This document shows positions 16,549-25,125 of a DNA stretch of 64,000 nucleotides, in pieces. Both the position numbers and the translations under genes were made by a program. The DNA is from Oscillospiraceae bacterium. Its GTDB lineage: Bacteria > Bacillota > Clostridia > Oscillospirales > Acutalibacteraceae. The stretch covers positions 1 through 64,000 of the forward strand of contig CACYHA010000003.1 of the NCBI GenBank assembly GCA_902774035.1, in the 5' to 3' direction. The stretch's first letter is position 1; every line of letters begins with the position of its first letter. A model generated the notes under the pieces. It saw nothing but the letters and a program-made list of their open reading frames with translations. It did no database searches and was not told the origin of the DNA.

Positions 16549-18023
16549 ACAACATTCCCGAAGTCAAACTCGGCATCGTGGCCGTCAGCCGCGACTGCTT
16601 TCCCATCGAGCTCTCCGTCCGCAGACGCGAAGCCATCAAAAAAGCGTATCAGGGCGAATTGTATGAATGCCCTGTGACGGTTGAAAACGAGCTTGATATG
16701 CAAAAGGCGATCGCCGACGTCAACGCTGCCGGCTGCAATGCGCTGGTCGTATTTCTCGGCAACTTCGGCCCCGAAACGCCGGAGACCCTGCTTGCAAAGT
16801 ATTTCGACGGCCCCTGTATGTTCGTTGCCGCCGCTGAGGGCGACGGGGATCTGATCAACGGCAGGGGAGACGCCTACTGCGGTATGCTCAACTGCTCCTA
16901 TAATCTCGGGATGCGCAAGCTGCAGGCGTATATTCCGTCCTATCCGGTGGGTACGGCGAACGATATCGCCGCCATGATCGCCGATTTTGTTCCGGTTGCC
17001 CGCGCTGTGCTCGGTGTGCAAGGCCTTAAGATCATCACCTTCGGCCCGCGTCCGCAGGATTTCTTTGCCTGCAACGCGCCGATCAAGGGTCTCTATGAAC
17101 TCGGCGTGGAGATCGAAGAGAACAGCGAGTTGGATCTCCTTGTGTCCTATCGCGCCCACACCAAAGACCCGCGCATCCCCGCAGTCTGCGAAGATATGGC
17201 GAACGAGCTGGGCGTTTCCGGCAACAATTATCCGGCGCTTCTGCCGCGGATGGCGCAGTTTGAGCTGACGCTTCTCGATTGGGCCGAGCAGCACAGGGGC
17301 GACCGCAAATACGTTGCCTTTGCCGATAAATGCTGGCCGGCGTTTCCGGAACAGTTCGGCTTTGAGCCGTGCTATGTCAACAGCCGCCTTGCGTCCCGCG
17401 GGATTCCCGTTTCCTGCGAAGTGGACATCTACGGCGCGCTGTCCGAATACATCGGCGCGTGTGTTTCCGCCGACGCCGTGACGCTGCTGGATATCAACAA
17501 CTCCGTGCCCGCGTCGCTCTATGAGCAGCAGATCCAAGGGAAGACGCCCTATGCGCTGACGGATACCTTCATGGCCTTCCATTGCGGCAACACGCCCTCG
17601 TGCAAGATGTGCGCCGATCGCGCCGTCAAATATCAGCTTATTCAGCACCGTCTGCTCGAGCCGGCCGGAAGCGAACCCGATTTCACCCGCGGCACGCTGG
17701 AGGGCGACATCGCTGCCGGCGACATCACTTTCTTCCGTCTGCAGTGCGACAGCGAGGGCGAGCTGCGTTCCTATATCGCGCAGGGCGAGGTGCTGGATGT
17801 TCCGACCGGCTCCTTCGGCGGCATCGGAGTGTTTGCCATTCCGGAGATGGGCCGCTTCTATCGCCATGTGCTGATCGAACAGCGCTTCCCCCATCACGGC
17901 GCAGTTGCGTTCGGCCATTACGGCAAGGCGCTGTTCAATGTTTTCCGCTTCCTCGGCGTGAAGAACATTGCCTATAATCAGCCGAAAGCCCTGCCCTATC
18001 CGACGGAAAACCCCTGGGGTTGA
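16545..18023 (+). CDS. L-fucose/L-arabinose isomerase family protein
   Basis: A 492-residue aldose-ketose isomerase of the FucI/AraA superfamily. It has the N-terminal Rossmann-like half (LVVFLGNFGPETPE near residue 70) and the metal-site half, with FADKCWPAFPEQFG, PVSCEVDIYGALSEYIG and MAFHCGNTP; the Glu/Asp/His residues in these segments are the expected Mn2+ ligands. It would convert an aldopentose or 6-deoxyhexose to the ketose used by the upstream kinase. AAGGAGG precedes the ATG, which overlaps the kinase stop. No aldolase or epimerase follows, so this is not a complete catabolic cluster as seen here. Confidence 0.8.
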   Translation: MNNIPEVKLGIVAVSRDCFPIELSVRRREAIKKAYQGELYECPVTVENELDMQKAIADVNAAGCNALVVFLGNFGPETPETLLAKYFDGPCMFVAAAEGDGDLINGRGDAYCGMLNCSYNLGMRKLQAYIPSYPVGTANDIAAMIADFVPVARAVLGVQGLKIITFGPRPQDFFACNAPIKGLYELGVEIEENSELDLLVSYRAHTKDPRIPAVCEDMANELGVSGNNYPALLPRMAQFELTLLDWAEQHRGDRKYVAFADKCWPAFPEQFGFEPCYVNSRLASRGIPVSCEVDIYGALSEYIGACVSADAVTLLDINNSVPASLYEQQIQGKTPYALTDTFMAFHCGNTPSCKMCADRAVKYQLIQHRLLEPAGSEPDFTRGTLEGDIAAGDITFFRLQCDSEGELRSYIAQGEVLDVPTGSFGGIGVFAIPEMGRFYRHVLIEQRFPHHGAVAFGHYGKALFNVFRFLGVKNIAYNQPKALPYPTENPWG

Positions 18024-18030
18024 GTGTGTG

Positions 18031-19206
18031 ATGCAACAGGATTATTCAGCCTTCGTTTCCTTTTTGAAACAAAAGATGTTCCCCTCGTCTGCCGCGCTTG
18101 AGATCGAGGAGATCAGCGAGGGGAATATCAACCATATCTATCGGGCGACCGACTGCAAGACCGGCCGTTCGGTGATTTTGAAGCAGGCGCAGGAGGTTTC
18201 CCGGATCTCGCCGGAGATTCGTCTGAACCCCGACCGCGGCAGGCGCGAGGCGGCGTATTTCGAGTTTTACTCCGCTTTGGTTCCGTATGCGCTGCCGGAG
18301 ATCTATGCCTTCGACGAAACGCTGCATCTGATCGTGATGCAGGATCTGAAAGAATGCCCCGTGCTGCGCAAGGCGATGCTCGCCGGAACCATGTCTGCCC
18401 ATCTCGGTAATCATCTTGGCGCGTTCGTTGCCGAAACGGCGTTTGCGTCTTCGGATTTTGTGCTGCCGCACCCGGAAAAAAAGCAGATGCAGACGCGCTT
18501 CAGCAATCCGGAGCTTTGCGCTCTGACGGAAAAGCTGGTGTTTTCCGATCCGTTTCTCGGCGACAAGGACAACAGCGTTTCCCGGGAAAACGCGGCGTTT
18601 CTCGAAACCCGCATTTATCAAAACGAGCGCCTTCTCGCAAAAGCTGCGGCGCTGAAGTTCCGCTTTATGAACGCTTCGCAGGCGCTCATTCACGGCGATC
18701 TCCATTTCGGCTCCGTGTTCCTGAAAGGGGAGCTTCCCGTTGTTTTCGACCCGGAGTTTTGCTTCTTCGGTCCCATCGGGTTCGATCTCGGCAACGCGCT
18801 CGCTCACTTCGTGATGGAGTATTTGTTCGTCAAGCTTTCTCGGCCGAAGGATGATGCTTTCCTTTCGTGGCTGAAAGCGATGGCGCACGAACTTGTTTTC
18901 AGCTTTTCGGAAGCTTTTACGCGCCTTGCCGAACAGCAGTGCAAGGACGCTGTGCTTCGCAGCCCCGGCTTTGTGAACGCCTTTGTTTCCTCCGTGCTGC
19001 GCGACACTGCCGGTTTTGCCGGTGTGGAATGTCTTCGCCGCACGATCGGTATCGCGAAGATCCCGGAGTTCGATCTGCTTTCCGCTGTGCGGCGCGCGCA
19101 GTTTGAACGCAGCGTTATGGACGCTGGCGTCCTGTTGATGGAGCGGGGAAGCGAGATCCAAAGCGCAACCGCGCTTGTTGACCTGATTGAAAGACTATGC
19201 ATTTGA
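18031..19206 (+). CDS. MtnK-type kinase (5-methylthioribose kinase family)
   Basis: A 391-residue APH-fold kinase resembling 5-methylthioribose kinase MtnK, which phosphorylates C1 of methylthioribose (some members also use 5-deoxyribose). Seen here: EGNINHIYR glycine loop, VILKQAQEVSR with the ATP Lys, the catalytic loop LIHGDLHFGSVF (about residues 225-236), and DPEFCFFGPIGFDLGN, where DPEF in place of the usual DFG-like motif is typical of MtnK. The expected downstream isomerase MtnA is not in the window. The next gene is a nucleotidyltransferase, so the sugar 1-phosphate may be activated rather than degraded (inference). ATG 18031 is preferred; GTG 18028 is possible. Confidence 0.8.
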   Translation: MQQDYSAFVSFLKQKMFPSSAALEIEEISEGNINHIYRATDCKTGRSVILKQAQEVSRISPEIRLNPDRGRREAAYFEFYSALVPYALPEIYAFDETLHLIVMQDLKECPVLRKAMLAGTMSAHLGNHLGAFVAETAFASSDFVLPHPEKKQMQTRFSNPELCALTEKLVFSDPFLGDKDNSVSRENAAFLETRIYQNERLLAKAAALKFRFMNASQALIHGDLHFGSVFLKGELPVVFDPEFCFFGPIGFDLGNALAHFVMEYLFVKLSRPKDDAFLSWLKAMAHELVFSFSEAFTRLAEQQCKDAVLRSPGFVNAFVSSVLRDTAGFAGVECLRRTIGIAKIPEFDLLSAVRRAQFERSVMDAGVLLMERGSEIQSATALVDLIERLCI

Positions 19207-19217
19207 GGTATTGATAC

Positions 19218-19949
19218 ATGGTTGGTTTGATTTTAGCTGCAGGAAAAGGTTCAAGGTTTTCCTCCGACGGAAAAAGCGGCGTCTGCAAAGCGCTGCTGGA
19301 AGTCGGCGGAGTGCCTTTGATTTCCTATTCCCTGAACAACCTTCTGCGTTTGGGTGTGACAAGAGCTGTGATCGTGATCGGCCCGCAGCATCATAACATC
19401 ATTGAGACCCTCGGCGATCGCTTTTGCGGCATGGAGCTGCAATACGTCGAGCAGGTGCAGCCCATCGGACTCGCGAGCGCGATGCTTTGCGCAAAGGATC
19501 TGATCGACGAAGACGTTGTGCTGCAGTTGAGCGACGAGGTCTTTCTGGATCCCGTGCCCGCCGAAGACCTTCTCGCCGCTTTTTCGAGTGCCGATTTTGC
19601 GGTCGGCTACACGATCGACCGAGCCGAGAACATCCGCCGGAACTTTTCGGTTGAAACGGACGCTGAAGAGCGGATCCTTCGCTGCACGGAAAAGCCGACG
19701 GAGATCGTGAACGACCGGAAAGGGACAGGCTTCTGCATCTTTTCCGCCGCCTGTTATGCGCTTCTCAAACACGATTATGACGCCGAAACCAACCAACCCG
19801 GCGATTTGTGCGATTTTATCAACGATCTGATCCGCTGCGGAAAACGCGGGATCGCGGTTCCCGTCGCTGCGGAAGAGATCAACATCAACACGGCGCAGGA
19901 GCTGCTTTACGCGCGCAGGCAAACGGCGCAAAGGGGGCGCTTGTCATGA
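19218..19949 (+). CDS. Sugar-phosphate nucleotidyltransferase
   Basis: A 243-residue GT-A-like nucleotidyltransferase of the NTP_transferase/LicC/RmlA group, joining NTP and a sugar 1-phosphate (or similar) to an NDP-activated product. Motifs: LILAAGKGSRF, the substrate Lys in CKALLEVGG, the metal Asp in QLSDEVFLD, and a terminal NINTAQEL as in GlmU/LicC-like proteins. No left-handed beta-helix follows. It starts 11 bases after the kinase and overlaps the next gene by ATGA. The order kinase then nucleotidyltransferase implies consecutive steps. Base specificity and substrate cannot be read. Confidence 0.85.
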   Translation: MVGLILAAGKGSRFSSDGKSGVCKALLEVGGVPLISYSLNNLLRLGVTRAVIVIGPQHHNIIETLGDRFCGMELQYVEQVQPIGLASAMLCAKDLIDEDVVLQLSDEVFLDPVPAEDLLAAFSSADFAVGYTIDRAENIRRNFSVETDAEERILRCTEKPTEIVNDRKGTGFCIFSAACYALLKHDYDAETNQPGDLCDFINDLIRCGKRGIAVPVAAEEININTAQELLYARRQTAQRGRLS

Positions 19950-21415
19950 ACAGGGTCATGCTGCTGTATCCGCCGGGAAAGCTCTATCAGCGCGGCGAGG
20001 ACCGGGCGCAGTGCAACATTGAGGATTCCACCGCAAGCTCGGTGCACGCCTGCAACGATCTCGGCTACGCCGCCGCGATCCTGCGCAAAAAGGGCTACGA
20101 AGTCTTTTTGCGCGACTATCAGACCGAGCGAAAAGCGTTTGCCGATGTGGAACGGGATCTTCTGACCTTTCGGCCGGATCTTGTGTTTTTGAGCACGACC
20201 AACGCAACGATTTTTGACGATCTTTCCTTTGTTCACCGCGTGCATGGGGTCATCACCTGCAAAACGGTTCTGAAGGGCGCCATTTTTTTTGACGCGGACC
20301 TTGAAAAGCTCGCCGTTCTCGATCTTGGCGAGGTCGACTGCGCCATCGGCGGCGAACTGGAATTCGTGATCGGGGATATAGCCGATTGCCTGCTCAAAGG
20401 GCAGGGGACGCTGTCTGCGATCCCCGGCATCGTGTTCGGCGACGAAGACGGTCTGCGAAAAACCGCATTCACCTGCAGCGCGGAGAATTTGGACAGCCTT
20501 CCGTTTCCGGCGCGCGATCTGATGAACAATAAGCTCTATGTGCGGCCGGATACCGGGGCGCCCATGGCGACGATCTCCGTGGCGCGTGGCTGCCCCTCCA
20601 ACTGCATCTACTGCCTGACGCCGCGGATCACCGGGCGGGATGTACGCTGCCGCTCTGTCGAAAGCGTCCTCGCGGAGATGCGGGAATGCTATGAAACCTA
20701 CGGGATCCGTGATTTCTTTTTCAAGGCGGATACCTTTACTTTGAACAATGCCTGGGCGATCGCCTTGTGCGAGGGTATCCTTCGTTCGCCTCTCTCCGGG
20801 AAGATCGCTTTCACCGTCAACGGCCGCGCCGATACCCTCACGCCGGAGCTTTTGCAAAAAATGAAAGCCGCCGGCTGCTTTATGCTTGCCATCGGTTTTG
20901 AAAGCGGAAGCGACAAGTCGCTGGAGCTGATGAAAAAAGGCACGAGCGTGCAAAAAAATCTGGAAGCCGCCGCCATGATCAAGCAAGCGAAGATCCCGCT
21001 GTTCGGTTTTTTCATGCTGGGCTTCCCTTGGGAGACCGAGGCGGATATCCGTGCGACCTTCGATCATATCCTGCAGATCGATCCCGATTTTGTGGAGCTG
21101 CACGTGGCGATGCCGTTTTACGACACGGCGCTCTATGATCTTTGCAAAGAAGCGGGTACGCTGGCGGATGGAGCGTTCGGCTTCGATTATGTGACGCCGA
21201 ACACGACGGGTACAGCTCACGTTCCCATGGAACGGCTGCTGGAACTGAAACACCGCTTCCTTTTGCGTTTTTATACGCGGCCGCGCTATTTGTTTGCCCG
21301 TGCGGCGGAATGTCTGCGCGACCCGCGGGCGCTCGGCCATTACTTTGTTTACGGTATGCGCCTTCTGCGGCATAATCTGCGCTTGAATCCGACAAAAAAA
21401 GGTGGGGAATCATGA
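19946..21415 (+). CDS. B12-binding-domain radical SAM enzyme 1
   Basis: A 489-residue class B type radical SAM protein. The N-terminal 150-170 residues form a Rossmann-like cobalamin-binding domain (DLGYAAAILRKKGYEVFLRD region). The [4Fe-4S]/SAM motif is CPSNCIYC (CxxxCxxC; about residues 216-223), followed by the barrel with FFMLGFPWETEADI, the segment typical of HpnP/BchE-like enzymes. Such enzymes do methylations, ring closures or other radical steps on unactivated carbons. No function can be assigned. The ATG overlaps the nucleotidyltransferase stop; its own end overlaps the second radical SAM gene. Confidence 0.9.
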   Translation: MNRVMLLYPPGKLYQRGEDRAQCNIEDSTASSVHACNDLGYAAAILRKKGYEVFLRDYQTERKAFADVERDLLTFRPDLVFLSTTNATIFDDLSFVHRVHGVITCKTVLKGAIFFDADLEKLAVLDLGEVDCAIGGELEFVIGDIADCLLKGQGTLSAIPGIVFGDEDGLRKTAFTCSAENLDSLPFPARDLMNNKLYVRPDTGAPMATISVARGCPSNCIYCLTPRITGRDVRCRSVESVLAEMRECYETYGIRDFFFKADTFTLNNAWAIALCEGILRSPLSGKIAFTVNGRADTLTPELLQKMKAAGCFMLAIGFESGSDKSLELMKKGTSVQKNLEAAAMIKQAKIPLFGFFMLGFPWETEADIRATFDHILQIDPDFVELHVAMPFYDTALYDLCKEAGTLADGAFGFDYVTPNTTGTAHVPMERLLELKHRFLLRFYTRPRYLFARAAECLRDPRALGHYFVYGMRLLRHNLRLNPTKKGGES

Positions 21416-22878
21416 GGATCCTTTTGGTGAACCCGTCCACCGGCTATTATACAAGGGCTCTGTTCAATCCCCTCGGCCTGCTCGCCATCGGCTCTTATCT
21501 GAAAAGCCTCGGCCATGAAGTCCGGCTGCTCGACCGCTGCGTGGAGCGCGTTCGTTTCGGGCAGTTTCTCTCGGAATACAAGCCGGATCTTGTCGGTGTT
21601 TCCGTGATGTCGTCCCGGGGACTGAAGGACGCGATCCGCGTTTCAAAAACTGCAAAGGACGCCGGCCTTTTCGTCGTCTGGGGCGGTGCGATGCCCTCCA
21701 TGCAGGCCGACCTTGTTTTGAAAGAGCCGTTTGTTGATGTGATCGCCGTCGGGGAAGGGGAGTACACCTTCCGCGAACTGCTCGAGGTCGTGGAAGGCAA
21801 GCGCGAACTGGATTCCGTTTTGGGCGTCGCTTTTCGAAAAGACGGAAAAATCGTCCGCACGCCCGATCGTCCGTTCATTGACCTCGCAGAGCTTCCGCCA
21901 ACCGATTATTCGCTCATTCAGGTGGAAAAATACCTGCAGCCCTACCTCGGCTGTGAAAGGCTGATGTACATCTATTCCTCCAAGGGCTGTCCCTGCCGCT
22001 GCGCGTTCTGCTCCAATCCGTATTTCCATAAATCCACCCACCGCAAGCGCCCGAACGCTGTTGTCATTGAGGAAATCAAATACCTGATCGACAACTACAA
22101 CATGGACGGCGTTTACTTTTCCGATGAACTGTGGTCGGCGAACCGCCGGGAGATGCTGGATTTCTGCGAGCGTGTCAAAGCGGAGAAGCTTCAGTTCCAC
22201 TGGATCATTCAAACGCGCGTTGGCCTGTTTTCCAAAGAGGACTTCCGGATCATGTACGATGCCGGCTGTCGGGGCGCGTTCTTCGGCGTGGAATCCGGTT
22301 CGCCGGAGATGCTGCGCCGTATCCACAAGTCGATCCCCTATGACCTGATCATTCCCACCTTCGAAGAGATCCGACACATCGGAATCACGACCATCGCGTC
22401 CTTCATCATCGGCTATCCCGATGAAACGGAGGAACAGCTTCGAGAGACCGTTTCGCTTGTCCAGGCGCTTTCGGCGAACCTGACGCCGGTGTATCATTTT
22501 ACACCGCTGCCCGGGACGGAGCTTTACGCGCAGGTCGTGTCGGAGGGCAGATACCGCACGCCGAAAACGCTGCGCGAGCTTTCCCGCGTGATCGCAACGG
22601 AATCCGTGGGGCAAAACCTTTCCGCCGTGCCGACGGTCGATCTGCGTGTGATCCGCAGCCGTCTGCACTGGCAGAGCTTTGCCAGCAAAAACGCCATTGA
22701 AAATCAAAAGCCGTTTGAATTTGCGAAGGATACCGTTCTCAGCGGTTTGCGTGCGATCTCGCAAAAAGGTCCGCTGTTTTTCCTGATCGACGGCTTCAAG
22801 GCATTCTGTGAGTTTGTATATGTATTCTGGTATGCCCATTTTTATCCGGGCATCCGCAAAAAATACGGTTTGAAATGA
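21412..22878 (+). CDS. B12-binding-domain radical SAM enzyme 2
   Basis: A 488-residue homologue of the preceding enzyme but clearly divergent. The N-terminal B12-like domain begins FNPLGLLAIGSYLKSLGHEV and includes KPDLVGVSVMSS and ADLVLKEPFVDVIAVGEGE. The cluster motif is CPCRCAFC (about residues 194-201), and the barrel includes GVESGSPEMLRRIHK and FIIGYPDETEEQL. It is translationally coupled to the first enzyme (ATGA overlap), implying two successive or alternative radical steps on the same pathway. The C-terminal 80 residues carry a hydrophobic stretch (PLFFLIDGFKAFCEFVYVFW) that could associate with the membrane. Confidence 0.9.
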   Translation: MRILLVNPSTGYYTRALFNPLGLLAIGSYLKSLGHEVRLLDRCVERVRFGQFLSEYKPDLVGVSVMSSRGLKDAIRVSKTAKDAGLFVVWGGAMPSMQADLVLKEPFVDVIAVGEGEYTFRELLEVVEGKRELDSVLGVAFRKDGKIVRTPDRPFIDLAELPPTDYSLIQVEKYLQPYLGCERLMYIYSSKGCPCRCAFCSNPYFHKSTHRKRPNAVVIEEIKYLIDNYNMDGVYFSDELWSANRREMLDFCERVKAEKLQFHWIIQTRVGLFSKEDFRIMYDAGCRGAFFGVESGSPEMLRRIHKSIPYDLIIPTFEEIRHIGITTIASFIIGYPDETEEQLRETVSLVQALSANLTPVYHFTPLPGTELYAQVVSEGRYRTPKTLRELSRVIATESVGQNLSAVPTVDLRVIRSRLHWQSFASKNAIENQKPFEFAKDTVLSGLRAISQKGPLFFLIDGFKAFCEFVYVFWYAHFYPGIRKKYGLK

Positions 22879-22888
22879 GGTGACCCCC

Positions 22889-23824
22889 TTGGATAAAAAA
22901 CTGGTCTCGATCGTTGTTCCCGTTTTCAACGAGCAGGACAATCTGCCCGACGTCTATGCCCGGGTCACGTCCGTGATGCAGTCCCTTCCCGCCTATGATT
23001 ACGAGCTGGTCTTTTTTGACGACGGCTCATCCGACGCCTCGCGCGCGATCATTGAAGCGCTTTCCGAAAAAGATGCCCGCGTGAAGGCTGTTTTCTATGC
23101 GCGCAATTTCGGCTACAGCAAAACGATCTTTTATGCGGTCCAGCAGGCAAAGGGCGACTGCGCGATCCTTCTTCACGCCGATCTGCAAAACCCGCCGGAG
23201 CTGATCCCGCAGTTCTTGAAAGCGTGGGAAGGCGGCGCCGATGTCGTGCAGGGCGTGAAAACTAGGAGCAAAGAGAATCCTTTCCTGTTCTTTTTGCGTT
23301 CGGTCTATTACTGGCTGATGAACGCCGTGTTCGGCGTCGGTCTCATCAAACACGCAACGGAGTTTCAGCTTTTTGACGCTTCCTTTATCCGTGTGCTGCA
23401 GCAGGTGCGCGACAATCATCCGTTTTTGCGCGCTCTGGTTCTGGAATACGCTCGCAGCCTCACCTGCATCACCTATACGCAGGAGAAACGCGAAAAAGGG
23501 AAAACCAAGTTCAACCTCGGAAAATACTATGACTTTGCGATCAACGGCGTGATCAGCGCCTCCGACCGTCTGCCCCGGCGCATGATCGCTGCCGCGCTTG
23601 CGCTTTTGCTTTTGCTGCTGATCGAGACTGTCTGCTATTTTGTCTTCCTTGCAAAAACGCAGACCGGCGGCGAGATCATGAACGCGCTTGTTCTTCGCGT
23701 CCTTCTGGCCGCGGTTCTGGTCGGCTGGGGCCTGCTTGCCGTTTTGTTCGAATATCTCATCGGCGTTTCCAAAAACGCTGTGCAAAAGCCGTTCATCGTG
23801 GAAGAGCGGCGGATCCGCTATTGA
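22889..23824 (+). CDS. Membrane-anchored GT2, polyprenyl-phosphate glycosyltransferase-like
   Basis: A 311-residue GT2 enzyme of the DPM1/GtrB/ArnC type, which moves a sugar from an NDP-sugar to polyprenyl phosphate. Seen: SIVVPVFNEQDNL at the N-terminus, FFDDGSSD, LHADLQNPPE (DxD-like metal site), and two C-terminal transmembrane helices (about residues 233-256 and 268-290), as in GtrB. The TTG at 22889 is preferred because GAGGTGA (22876-22882) is 6 bases upstream; an in-frame GTG at 22880 overlaps that ribosome site. Substrate sugar unknown; presumably the product of the nucleotidyltransferase upstream. Confidence 0.85.
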   Translation: MDKKLVSIVVPVFNEQDNLPDVYARVTSVMQSLPAYDYELVFFDDGSSDASRAIIEALSEKDARVKAVFYARNFGYSKTIFYAVQQAKGDCAILLHADLQNPPELIPQFLKAWEGGADVVQGVKTRSKENPFLFFLRSVYYWLMNAVFGVGLIKHATEFQLFDASFIRVLQQVRDNHPFLRALVLEYARSLTCITYTQEKREKGKTKFNLGKYYDFAINGVISASDRLPRRMIAAALALLLLLLIETVCYFVFLAKTQTGGEIMNALVLRVLLAAVLVGWGLLAVLFEYLIGVSKNAVQKPFIVEERRIRY

Positions 23825-23840
23825 GGAGGTGAGGGACGCT

Positions 23841-25103
23841 GTGACTGAACGCAAAAATGTGAAATCTGCGGCGGAATTCCTACAGAAGCACCGCTTTTCG
23901 CTGTTCTTCTTTCTGTTTCTGGCGCTCTATCATGCGCTGTTTGTCAAACGTCTTTCACCCTGGGTGGTGGACGATGTCACCTTTTCGTTTCATGCGGTCG
24001 ATTTCAGCTTCGGCTTCGCAACGAAGCTGCTGCCCGGCGCGGTTTTCAACGCGCTTTTCGGCAGCCATGCATCCAGAACGGCGGCGTCCGTTTTTAACAC
24101 CGTTTTGATGCTGCTGTTCTTTTTCGGCGTTTCCGTTTTCCTTGAAAAAATGGTTTTGCAAACGCCGCAGGCGCAGCGCCGTCCGCTTTTGATTTTGCTG
24201 TTTTTCTATCTTTCCGGCGCCTATACATTCTCAATTTTTACGGATGAGCTTGGAATGCTCGACTCCTACTGGCTCTTCTTTTCTCTCTTTTTCTTTTGCT
24301 TTTTGGAACACAAGGTCTTGCGGTATTTGATCCCGCTGCTGTTTGCGTTGTCGATCATGATCCACTATTCCGCCCTGCTCAACTATATCGTTTTGTTTGC
24401 CGTCGTTCTGTTATATCGAGCGTCCGTTGCAAAGGAGCGCAGGGAACGGCGGGCCTATCTTTTGATTTTTTCGGTCTCCTGCGTTGTGACGGTTGCCGCC
24501 TTCCTGTTTTTCGTTCTTGCCGAAACCCGCACGCTGTGCTCCATGGAGGAGTTTCATCAAAAGCTGGAAGAACACGGGAGCTCCTTTTTCCTGTACTATG
24601 ATTACGCATTCTATGACCAGTTCAGCGGCGAGGTCTTTTTGCCTGCGGAAGTTGCCGGAATCGGAAACGGGCTGCAAAGGCTTCTTCTCACAATGTTCTA
24701 CCGAATCTGCTTCAACTTTAAACTGGCCGGGTCCATCGGAGTCCTTGTCCCGGTCGCACTGTTCGGCGGCTTGGCTTTGCTCGCTCCGATCCTCTGCGTG
24801 TTTTACAGATTCCTTGTGCACTGCTTCCGGGAAACGCACGATTCGCTGGGGCGGTTCAGCTTCTTTTTGATGCTGGTACAGTTCCCGTTGACGCTTACGG
24901 TCGCCATGCTGTTTTCCGTGGATTCCAACCGCTGGCTTACCCATTGCTTCTTGATCTTGTTCACCTTGATCCTGACTGTGTTGTATTACGATAAAGAACA
25001 CCGGGAGTTTTTGTTTGAACAGATGAATCAATACGCCGGAAATCTTGAAACCGCAATCTACTTTCTCGGCTACGCAACGATCCATTTTTGGGCATACTTT
25101 TAA
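23841..25103 (+). CDS. Polytopic membrane protein, possible GT-C glycosyltransferase
   Basis: A 420-residue protein with about nine to ten transmembrane helices. After the first helix comes SPWVVDDVTFSFHAVD, placing two acidic residues in the first external loop, which is where GT-C glycosyltransferases keep their catalytic Asp. GT-C enzymes transfer sugars from polyprenyl-phosphate donors on the outer face of the membrane, which would fit directly after a DPM1-like GT2. Assignment is by topology and context only. GTG start with GAGGAGGTGAG 8 bases upstream. Confidence 0.65.
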   Translation: MTERKNVKSAAEFLQKHRFSLFFFLFLALYHALFVKRLSPWVVDDVTFSFHAVDFSFGFATKLLPGAVFNALFGSHASRTAASVFNTVLMLLFFFGVSVFLEKMVLQTPQAQRRPLLILLFFYLSGAYTFSIFTDELGMLDSYWLFFSLFFFCFLEHKVLRYLIPLLFALSIMIHYSALLNYIVLFAVVLLYRASVAKERRERRAYLLIFSVSCVVTVAAFLFFVLAETRTLCSMEEFHQKLEEHGSSFFLYYDYAFYDQFSGEVFLPAEVAGIGNGLQRLLLTMFYRICFNFKLAGSIGVLVPVALFGGLALLAPILCVFYRFLVHCFRETHDSLGRFSFFLMLVQFPLTLTVAMLFSVDSNRWLTHCFLILFTLILTVLYYDKEHREFLFEQMNQYAGNLETAIYFLGYATIHFWAYF

Positions 25104-25125
25104 ATCAGGCAGGTGAAACCAAACG

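Noticed and set aside
15154..18023. Kinase plus isomerase read as a complete xylose or arabinose catabolic operon
   Set aside because: No pentose transporter, epimerase, transketolase/transaldolase or regulator is adjacent, and the genes continue without a gap into nucleotide-sugar and glycosyltransferase genes.
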